This document shows positions 1 through 6,904 of a DNA stretch of 10,314 nucleotides, in pieces. Where the stretch lies: NCBI GenBank assembly GCA_030621075.1, contig JAUXII010000008.1, forward strand, positions 1 through 10,314, read 5' to 3'. Source of the stretch: Lentimicrobiaceae bacterium (GTDB taxonomy: Bacteria; Bacteroidota; Bacteroidia; Bacteroidales; JAGONC01). The position numbers and the translations under genes were made by a program. A model generated the notes under the pieces. It saw nothing but the letters and a program-made list of their open reading frames with translations, had not been told where the DNA came from and made no database searches. Positions within the stretch are counted from its first letter, which is position 1; each line of letters starts with the position of its first letter.

Positions 1-20
1 AAAAATTTTTTATTAATTTA

Positions 21-28
21 AAAGGAGA
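21..28 (+). promoter_or_regulatory. Shine-Dalgarno sequence of susC
   Basis: The sequence AAAGGAGA ends six bases before the ATG at 35 and matches seven of the eight bases of the canonical AAAGGAGG ribosome-binding site. This is unusual because Bacteroidota genes generally start from A-rich leaders without such a motif, and none of the other four genes here has one. It fixes the susC start and may support strong translation of the transporter. The rest of the visible leader (1-20) is only A and T; any promoter lies upstream of the window. Confidence 0.7.
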
Positions 29-34
29 TTTTTT

Positions 35-3000
35 ATGAAGAGAAACATCTATTCTTTAAGTATTCTGTTCCTGATTCTGATTTTCGCAACAGCCTTACAG
101 TCATACGGCCAGAATGTCCAGATTACAGGAACGGTATCAGATGCTACCAACGGTCAAACTATACCGGGTGTTAGTATTCTGGTAAAAAACACCCTGACAG
201 GTACAACTACCGATTTAAACGGTATGTACTCGCTCGAGGTAGAAGTCGGCTCTGAGTTGGTGTATTCATTTATTGGATACGAAACACAAACTATTGTTGT
301 CGACCAACAAAAGACCATAAACGTTGTTATGAAACCTGTTGCTACCGAATTAGGTGAGGTAGTTGTAATAGGTTATGGCGTACAACGTAAAACTGATGTT
401 ACAGGGGCAACAACAACCCTTGACGAGAAAAGCTTCAACCCTGGGGTTGTAATTTCACCTGCCGAGATGATGCAAGGCCGTATTTCTGGTGTACAGGTTA
501 CCATGAATAGTGGAGAACCCGGAGCCGGTTCATCAGTTCGTATTAGGGGTTCATCTTCCATCAGATCTAATCAGGATCCATTATATGTTATAGATGGAGT
601 TCCTCTTAACATTACCAGCATAGCTCCTGGTGCAGCAACAGCCGCAGGGGTTAATGCAAGCGCTAACAAAGACCCCCTGGATTTCCTTAATCCTGACGAC
701 ATTGCTTCTATTACCGTGTTAAAGGATGCTTCTGCTACTGCTATTTACGGTTCACGTGGTTCCAATGGGGTTATCCTTATCACCACGAAAAAAGGAAAAG
801 CAGAAAAAATAGGGGAAGGTGGTTTATCTTATTCATATTATGTAGGTATTTCAAATTTGCCAAAAAAATTAGACCTCTTATCTAAAGAAGAGTTTATGAA
901 TGCAAGCAATCAAAATGATCTCGGATTAACTGATATGGGTTTCGATACTGATTGGCAAGATGAAATTTTCAGAACAGGTATTACTCAAAGCCACAATTTA
1001 TCTTATGGTGGAGGTACCGACAACTCAAATTATTATGCATCTTTCGGTTATCTAAATCAGGAAGGTATTATCAACCGTAGCGGAGTTGAGAAACTAACAG
1101 GACGATTTAACGCAAATCAAAAGCTATTTGATGATAGATTGCAGATCACAACACACATTGCTGTGTCAAGGACAGACGATGCCCGTGCCCCAATTGGAGA
1201 AACCGGTGGATATGAAGGTGATGTCCTGATCAGTGCTTTCAGAGGAAATCCAACGTTCCCTGTCTTTAACGATGATGGAACTTACTATCAGCATAGCTCT
1301 ACCTATCGTAATCCTGTGGCTATGATTGATTTGACAAATGACAACACATATACTGATCGCCTTTTAGGAAACATGAGTGCTTCTTATAAAATATTTGAGG
1401 GTCTTACCTACAAATTAAATTTGGGCATCGATCGTACCAATATTACCAGAAAAATGTCTCAAAATAATGAATTATCTTATTTGGTAAATGATGGACAGGC
1501 CAGTATTGCTAATATCGAACTTGATAATCAATTAATGGAGAACTATCTTACTTTCGACAAGCAATTAAATAAAGATAATCATTTAACGGCTCTTCTTGGA
1601 CATTCGTATCAAAAATTTGATGAAAAAGGCTATAACCTTATCGTAGATGGTTTTACTGTAGTGGGGGTTGATTATATTGATAACCTCGGTTACGGAAACT
1701 TTGATAATGCGATAACTGGTTCATTCAAATCACAAAATGAACTTCAATCGTTTTATGCACGTGTAAACTACTCGTATAAAAATAAATACGTATTGACAGC
1801 CACAGGTAGAGCTGATGGATCGACCAAATTTGGTGAAAACAATAAATATGGATATTTTCCATCTGTTGGCCTGGCATGGCGCTTAATCGAAGAAGATTTT
1901 ATTAAAGATTTAGACATTTTTGACAATCTGAAACTTCGTGTTGGGTGGGGACTAACCGGCAACCAGGAAATTCCAAATAAAATTTCTCTCTTAGCTATTG
2001 GGACTTCAGCCAATGCAAATTATTTCTTTGATGGTCAAAACCTATCTACAGGAACTACTTTTATCAGAACTCCAAATCCTGATATCAAATGGGAAACCAC
2101 TATGCAATCGAATATAGGTATAGATTTTGGGTTCTTTGATGGTAGATTATCAGGAAGTGTTGATTACTTCAATAAGAAAACCAAAGATGTTCTTCTTCTA
2201 TTAACATCTCTTGCACCAGCACCAACTGCTTATATGTGGTTGAATGTACCAGATATGAAAATTAAGAATTCCGGTCTTGAAGTCGATTTGATGGGAGTTA
2301 TTATTGACAAAAAAGATTTTTTATGGAGCGCTAGTTTGGTATTTACTACGATTAGTAACGAAGTAGTAGATCTTCCCGTAGAGTTGATTGAAACAGGTGT
2401 TGCCAGTGGTGCCGGTTTGTCAGGAACCCGGGTTCAGATAATTAAAAGTGGATATCCAATTGGTACTTTTTGGGGAAAACAATTCCTTGGATATGATGCT
2501 GATGGTATAAGTATTTACAAAAAAGATGCTGAAGGAAACGATGTAAAAGAGGATTTAGGCTCAGCTTTGCCAAAATTTACATTCGGCATAAACAATGCTT
2601 TTACATTTAATAATCTTGATGTTTCCTTCTTCGTCAATGGAGTATTTGGCAACAAAGTATATAACAACACTGCCAATGCGCTTTTTAGTATGCCTAGTTT
2701 TTCAAAAGGAAACAATGTAACTGAAGATATTCTTACATCAGGAGAAGGTATTAGCAACACTCCTGAATTCTCCAGTAGATTTATTGAAGATGGCTCCTTT
2801 GTTAGATTAAGTAGTGCTACCATAGGCTATCGCTTCTCCTTCAAGGAAAATAGCTGGATACATAGTTTAAGGCTTTATGCTACAGGAAGTAACTTATTCT
2901 TGATTACTGAGTATTCGGGATATGATCCTGAAGTAAATACTAATGGTGAATATGACGGTGTTCCTTCTATAGGACTTGATTACACCGGTTATCCACGTGC

Positions 3001-3037
3001 TCGTACAATTCAATTTGGTATAAATGCCTCATTTTAA
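35..3037 (+). CDS. SusC/RagA-family TonB-dependent outer-membrane transporter
   Basis: This is the outer-membrane channel of a SusCD nutrient importer, driven by TonB-ExbBD and lidded by the SusD lipoprotein encoded next to it. The 1000-residue length is normal for the family. A signal peptide covers about residues 1-25 (hydrophobic core, then SYG|Q). A carboxypeptidase-regulatory-like Ig fold spans about 28-100. A TonB-box-like stretch follows at 107-115 (GEVVVIGYG). The plug domain lies at about 118-255, with the family motifs LYVIDGVP (183-190) and YGSRGSNGVI (238-247). The 22-strand beta-barrel fills the rest and ends in an aromatic Phe, as expected for outer-membrane proteins. There is no STN domain at the N terminus, so the sequence gives no sign of direct signalling to an anti-sigma factor. 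The start is fixed by a good ribosome-binding site. The substrate cannot be read from SusC alone; the downstream GH65 gene suggests a glucosyl oligosaccharide. Confidence 0.96.
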   Translation: MKRNIYSLSILFLILIFATALQSYGQNVQITGTVSDATNGQTIPGVSILVKNTLTGTTTDLNGMYSLEVEVGSELVYSFIGYETQTIVVDQQKTINVVMKPVATELGEVVVIGYGVQRKTDVTGATTTLDEKSFNPGVVISPAEMMQGRISGVQVTMNSGEPGAGSSVRIRGSSSIRSNQDPLYVIDGVPLNITSIAPGAATAAGVNASANKDPLDFLNPDDIASITVLKDASATAIYGSRGSNGVILITTKKGKAEKIGEGGLSYSYYVGISNLPKKLDLLSKEEFMNASNQNDLGLTDMGFDTDWQDEIFRTGITQSHNLSYGGGTDNSNYYASFGYLNQEGIINRSGVEKLTGRFNANQKLFDDRLQITTHIAVSRTDDARAPIGETGGYEGDVLISAFRGNPTFPVFNDDGTYYQHSSTYRNPVAMIDLTNDNTYTDRLLGNMSASYKIFEGLTYKLNLGIDRTNITRKMSQNNELSYLVNDGQASIANIELDNQLMENYLTFDKQLNKDNHLTALLGHSYQKFDEKGYNLIVDGFTVVGVDYIDNLGYGNFDNAITGSFKSQNELQSFYARVNYSYKNKYVLTATGRADGSTKFGENNKYGYFPSVGLAWRLIEEDFIKDLDIFDNLKLRVGWGLTGNQEIPNKISLLAIGTSANANYFFDGQNLSTGTTFIRTPNPDIKWETTMQSNIGIDFGFFDGRLSGSVDYFNKKTKDVLLLLTSLAPAPTAYMWLNVPDMKIKNSGLEVDLMGVIIDKKDFLWSASLVFTTISNEVVDLPVELIETGVASGAGLSGTRVQIIKSGYPIGTFWGKQFLGYDADGISIYKKDAEGNDVKEDLGSALPKFTFGINNAFTFNNLDVSFFVNGVFGNKVYNNTANALFSMPSFSKGNNVTEDILTSGEGISNTPEFSSRFIEDGSFVRLSSATIGYRFSFKENSWIHSLRLYATGSNLFLITEYSGYDPEVNTNGEYDGVPSIGLDYTGYPRARTIQFGINASF

Positions 3038-3057
3038 ATCACTAAAACTCTAGAAAA

Positions 3058-4602
3058 ATGAAAATATTAAAATTAAAATTTATATATAAAATACTATTTC
3101 TATGTATGGCAATATTTATTTCTTCATGTACAAAACTTGATGAAATAGTTTTCGATGAAGCCATGGATACTAGTTTAATTGATGATCCGGCTAATGCCCC
3201 GGGTTTGGTAAATCCGGCATATGCCAGTTTACGAAATCTTAATGAATTTTGGGGTACATGGGGATTACAAGAAGCCACTACAGACGAAGCTATGTTCCCA
3301 ACAAGAGGAACAGACTGGTATGATAATGGAATCTGGCAACAAGATCATTTGCACACATGGTCGGCAGATCATGGTCATGTAGGGGGAGCCTGGAATGTTA
3401 TTTTGCAAGGAATAAGTAGAGCAAATACCGGTATCTACTATCTGAAACAATTCCCATCTACTGCTGAAATCGAAGGGTATATTATTGAATTACGGTTTCT
3501 GAAAACATATTATGTTTATCTCTGTAACGATTTTTATGGGCAAACCCCGTATAGAGAATGGGATGAAACTGATTATTCAGCTCCTCCGGGAGTATTGAAT
3601 CGTGAAGCAGCTACACAATGGCTGATTTCTGAATTAACGGAGATTATTCCTTTAATGAAAACCAAATCGGAAATGCCTTATGGTAGAGTAACAAAAGCTG
3701 CTGCTCAAACTTTATTTGCAAAGGTTTATCTGAATAAGGAAGTATATATTGGAACTGCTGCTTGGAACGATGTAATTACTCAGTGTGACGCAGTTATCAA
3801 TTCAGGTGATTATAGCATAACATCTGATTATTGGTCACAGTTTCAGTACGAGAATCCCAATACCGAAGAAGCAATTTTTACATTTATACGTAACGATAAC
3901 TACGATCTCGGTGGTGGTGGTGTATGGATTAACTTTACTCTTCACTACCATCAAACATTCGGTAATTATACCAGTTTATGGAATGGTGGATGTATTACTG
4001 AAACATTCTGGGAGAGTTGGGATAATACAGACGATGAAGATGTTAGAAAACATGACGATCGTATTAGACCCACTACCGGTTTAAACCAGGGCTTCTTAGA
4101 AGGACAGCAATATTCTGTTGACGGAGTCGCTTTGGAAACACGTGATGGTGCCCCTTTGGTATTTGTTTCTGGAGTTAATCTTGCAAATGCCAGTGAAGCT
4201 CAAGGTATTCGTTGTATTAAATATGCGCCAAATCCACAAACTACCCGTCAGTTTGATGCAGGTAACGATTTTTATGCATTTCGTATTTCTGATGTTTACC
4301 TGATGCGTGCAGAAGCAAAATTCAGAAGTGGAGACGAAGGAGGAGCTCTTATTGATGTTAATGCTATCCGTTCAAAACGTAATGCTACTCCAAGAACCGC
4401 AATAACTCTCGACGATATTTATGATGAGCGTGGTTATGAGTTGTTTTGGGAAGGAAAACGCCGTCAGGATATGATTCGCTTCGGTCATTTCAATGATGCT
4501 TATTCTGAAAAGCCTGTAACACCTGATTATACAAGAATTTTCCCGATTCCTCAATCAGCTTTGGACGTGAATCCTAATCTGGATCAAAACACGGGATATT
4601 AA
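3058..4602 (+). CDS. SusD/RagB-family surface glycan-binding lipoprotein
   Basis: This is the surface-exposed lipoprotein that binds the glycan and closes over the SusC channel. It starts 20 bases after the susC stop codon, so co-transcription is almost certain. The signal peptide ends in a lipobox with the acylated cysteine at C24 (IFISSC), followed by the polar stretch TKLDE, which resembles the acidic surface-export signals of Bacteroidota lipoproteins. The helical TPR-like core includes GRVTKAAA (209-216). The C-terminal region has the family signature RGYELFWEGKRRQD (458-471) and ends in FPIPQSALDVNPNLDQNTGY (495-514), a typical SusD terminus. Its 514 residues are normal for the family. 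Several loops are rich in Trp and Tyr (for example TDWYDNGIW near 85-93, and the region near 280-310), which would suit stacking against sugar rings, but no binding site can be assigned. The start has an A-rich leader (AGAAAAATG) and no Shine-Dalgarno motif. Confidence 0.95.
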   Translation: MKILKLKFIYKILFLCMAIFISSCTKLDEIVFDEAMDTSLIDDPANAPGLVNPAYASLRNLNEFWGTWGLQEATTDEAMFPTRGTDWYDNGIWQQDHLHTWSADHGHVGGAWNVILQGISRANTGIYYLKQFPSTAEIEGYIIELRFLKTYYVYLCNDFYGQTPYREWDETDYSAPPGVLNREAATQWLISELTEIIPLMKTKSEMPYGRVTKAAAQTLFAKVYLNKEVYIGTAAWNDVITQCDAVINSGDYSITSDYWSQFQYENPNTEEAIFTFIRNDNYDLGGGGVWINFTLHYHQTFGNYTSLWNGGCITETFWESWDNTDDEDVRKHDDRIRPTTGLNQGFLEGQQYSVDGVALETRDGAPLVFVSGVNLANASEAQGIRCIKYAPNPQTTRQFDAGNDFYAFRISDVYLMRAEAKFRSGDEGGALIDVNAIRSKRNATPRTAITLDDIYDERGYELFWEGKRRQDMIRFGHFNDAYSEKPVTPDYTRIFPIPQSALDVNPNLDQNTGY

Positions 4603-4630
4603 TTTTAGTGCTTTAATACAAATAGTATCA

Positions 4631-4682
4631 TGGGGCTGTTTGGAAAGAAAATTTTTTTCCAGATAGCTCCATTGATTTTTTT
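4631..4682 (+). terminator. hairpin plus T-run after susD (terminator or attenuator)
   Basis: Positions 4631-4648 pair with 4654-4671 to form a long, nearly unbroken stem. It has Watson-Crick pairs plus four G-U pairs (4634:4668, 4638:4664, 4640:4662, 4647:4655) and a loop of about five bases. A run of seven T follows at 4676-4682, then GTGTTTT. This is the layout of an intrinsic terminator. The G-U pairs make the fold stable as + strand RNA but weaker on the other strand, so it appears to act in the susCD direction. Its place between susD and the enzyme gene suggests partial termination or mRNA protection, giving more SusCD than enzyme, as is common in PULs. The remainder of the 184-base gap contains no gene and no convincing promoter. 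Confidence 0.7.
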
Positions 4683-4786
4683 GTGTTTTAGGTATAAGTA
4701 AGGATTTGACATGCATTTGAGCAATCATTTCTTCTATCTGTTGTGGTATATCCTCTTCAAAAATAATTAAACCTACTAGTAAAAAA

Positions 4787-6847
4787 ATGAGTTCTATGAA
4801 ACGTTGTAAACTTCAAGTTCTGGTATTTGGATTTTCATTTCTATTATTGATGAATTTATCATCACGATTTGTAGTAGCTCAAGACGAGGCCAATTCTCCC
4901 TGGCACATAACTGCTACCGATACAACAAATTATGTTGGAATTGCTCTTGCAAACGGGCGTATTGGGCTACTTCCTTCAAAGAAACCTTTCAAGGTCAGCT
5001 CCATTATTTTAAATAATGTTTTTGACAAAGGATCAGCACGGGGGGTTAGCAGAATGTTGAAAGGCATCAATTTTGCCAATATTGATATAACTATTGATGG
5101 AGTTAAAGTGGATGAAACAAACATCTCCAATTGGAAACAGGTACTTAACCTGAAAGAAGCTTCATTGACCACGACTTTTGATTTTAAGAAAAAAGCTGAA
5201 ATTGCTTATACCATCTGTGCTTTAAGGGGAATGCCTTATGCCGGCATTACGCAGGTAAGTATAAAACCATTAAAAGATATTACGATTAATGTAGCCGGTA
5301 AAATCCTTTGTCCTGCTGAATACAAAGAGCCTGTAAACACCTTTGAAAATTTACAGGATTTGGAAACCAGGATGCCATTGCTGCAAACTACAGCCGAAAG
5401 CCCTTTTGGGAAATATACACTGGCATCTACAGCTTCTTTTATTTTTAAGGATGAACACCCTGAATTACATCATAATATAATCTCGGAATATGATAATGAA
5501 CTAACTTTTGATAAAAAGATTGTAAAAGGTGAAAGCTATAGTTTCGGTTGGGCCGGAGCAGTTTGCTCAACCCGCGATTTCGATGATCCTTTAAGTGAAT
5601 CGGCAAGGATGGTGATTTTTATTATGTTGGGAAATGAAGATGTCGTAATTGCCAAACACAAAGAACTGTGGTCATCCTTGTGGGAAGGCGATATTGAGAT
5701 TGAGGGCGATATTCAGTCGCAACGCGATATCAGGCTCGCTTTATACAATCTGTATTCTTTTTCTGATGCTAGTACAAACCTGAGTATCCCCCCTATGGGT
5801 TTGTCGTCACAAGGTTATAACGGTCATATATTTTGGGATACTGAATTGTGGATGTACCCTCCTTTACTTGTATTAAATCAGGATATAGCACTTTCATTAC
5901 TGAATTACCGGTCTGATCGCCTCGAAAAGGCCAGGCAAAAAGCATCTTATTTTGGTTACCGTGGTGCTATGTTTCCATGGGAGTCAGATGATACCGGAGA
6001 GGAGGCTTGTCCGGTCTGGGCGCTTACGGGGACTTTTCAGCATCATATTACTTCTGATGTCGGTATCGCTTTCTGGAATTATTACAGGATAACCCATGAT
6101 CAGCAGTGGTTAAAAGAAAATGGTTATCCGCTTCTTAAAGAAGTAGCAGATTTTTGGGTCAGCCGGGCTACAAAGAATGACGATGGCAGTTATTCTATCA
6201 ATAATGTAATTGGGGCCAATGAATTTGCGCAAAATATTGATGATAATGCTTTTACTAACGGATCTGCTGTTTGTGCCCTGGAATATGCAACACAAGCAGC
6301 AAAAGAACTGAATATAACTCCGGATCCCGATTGGGGAGAAATGGCTAAAAACCTCAAATTCTATTATTTCCCTGATGGCGTTACAAAAGAAAATTCTACC
6401 TACAATGGCGAAATAATCAAACAGGCAGATGTTAATTTGTTGGCTTTTCCTCTTGAGATGATCCAGGATAAAGAACAAATCATCAAAGACCTGGCATATT
6501 ATGAACAAAAAATATCGAAAGAAGGACCTGCGATGGGACATTCTGTTCTTTCAGTATTACATTCCCGTTTGGGAAATAAAAAGAAAGCCTTTGAATTGTT
6601 TAAACAGGCTTATATACCGAATATGCGGCCACCTTTCGGAGCTCTTTCCGAATCAGCAAGCAGTAATAATCCCTATTTTGCCACCGGTGCAGGCGGAATG
6701 CTTCAGGCTGTAATATTTGGATTTGGTGGTTTACATATCACCGATAACGGAGTAGAACAGAAAGATCCCTGTTTGCCAAAACAATGGAAAAGCCTGACTA
6801 TTAAAGGGGTTGGGCCTGATAAAAAGATATTTTTTATAACTCATTAA
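4787..6847 (+). CDS. Exported GH65 alpha-glucosidase (kojibiose hydrolase / PGGHG-like branch)
   Basis: This is a predicted inverting alpha-glucoside hydrolase of CAZy family GH65, 686 residues. A signal peptide of residues 1-31 (VVA|QDE) with no lipobox points to the periplasm. The region at about 40-300 is the N-terminal beta-sandwich, and the (alpha/alpha)6 catalytic barrel follows. Family motifs are GHIFWDTELW (346-355), YFGYRGAMFPWESDDTGEE (about 391-409) and GANEFAQNIDDNAFTN (476-491). Candidate key residues are D351 (substrate binding), E479 (general acid) and E622 in ALSESAS (general base). From memory, the human protein-glucosylgalactosylhydroxylysine glucosidase uses D301, E430 and E574; the spacings there (129 and 144) nearly equal those here (128 and 143). 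The tail GAGGMLQAVIFGFGGLHI also matches that hydrolase branch. A Flavobacterium johnsoniae enzyme of this branch is an alpha-1,2-glucosidase acting on kojibiose. The alternative start ATG at 4796 would give MKRCK, an equally good signal peptide. The exact linkage specificity is inferred. Confidence 0.88.
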   Translation: MSSMKRCKLQVLVFGFSFLLLMNLSSRFVVAQDEANSPWHITATDTTNYVGIALANGRIGLLPSKKPFKVSSIILNNVFDKGSARGVSRMLKGINFANIDITIDGVKVDETNISNWKQVLNLKEASLTTTFDFKKKAEIAYTICALRGMPYAGITQVSIKPLKDITINVAGKILCPAEYKEPVNTFENLQDLETRMPLLQTTAESPFGKYTLASTASFIFKDEHPELHHNIISEYDNELTFDKKIVKGESYSFGWAGAVCSTRDFDDPLSESARMVIFIMLGNEDVVIAKHKELWSSLWEGDIEIEGDIQSQRDIRLALYNLYSFSDASTNLSIPPMGLSSQGYNGHIFWDTELWMYPPLLVLNQDIALSLLNYRSDRLEKARQKASYFGYRGAMFPWESDDTGEEACPVWALTGTFQHHITSDVGIAFWNYYRITHDQQWLKENGYPLLKEVADFWVSRATKNDDGSYSINNVIGANEFAQNIDDNAFTNGSAVCALEYATQAAKELNITPDPDWGEMAKNLKFYYFPDGVTKENSTYNGEIIKQADVNLLAFPLEMIQDKEQIIKDLAYYEQKISKEGPAMGHSVLSVLHSRLGNKKKAFELFKQAYIPNMRPPFGALSESASSNNPYFATGAGGMLQAVIFGFGGLHITDNGVEQKDPCLPKQWKSLTIKGVGPDKKIFFITH

Positions 6848-6904
6848 GTAACGGTAAAAAAATAGTGACAGGTCATGGCCGCCAAAAGGTTTAAATAATA
6901 CATT

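Noticed and set aside
2515..2823. Open frame of 102 codons on the minus strand inside susC
   Set aside because: It is antisense to the SusC barrel, has no domain signature and no leader of its own.
4705..4743. Possible promoter for the GH65 gene (TTTG at 4705 or 4716, TATCTGTT at 4735)
   Set aside because: The -7 match to TAnnTTTG is poor and the spacings (26 or 15 bases) do not fit the usual 19-21. A sigma70-like TTGACA at 4706 has no matching -10 at 17 bases.
6110..6541. Open frame of 143 codons on the minus strand inside the GH65 gene
   Set aside because: It lies entirely antisense to a well-supported catalytic domain with family motifs and its translation shows no recognisable domain. 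It is a shadow of the real gene.
4787..6847. Disaccharide phosphorylase (maltose, trehalose or kojibiose phosphorylase) as the function of the GH65 gene
   Set aside because: E622 supplies a candidate general base, the C-terminal region matches the hydrolase branch, and the protein has an export signal, whereas phosphorylases are normally cytoplasmic where phosphate and sugar phosphates are used.
6848..6904. Hairpin or promoter between the GH65 gene and the symporter
   Set aside because: Only a short imperfect palindrome around GGTCATGGCC is present, with no T-run and no TAnnTTTG element, so the two genes are treated as co-transcribed.
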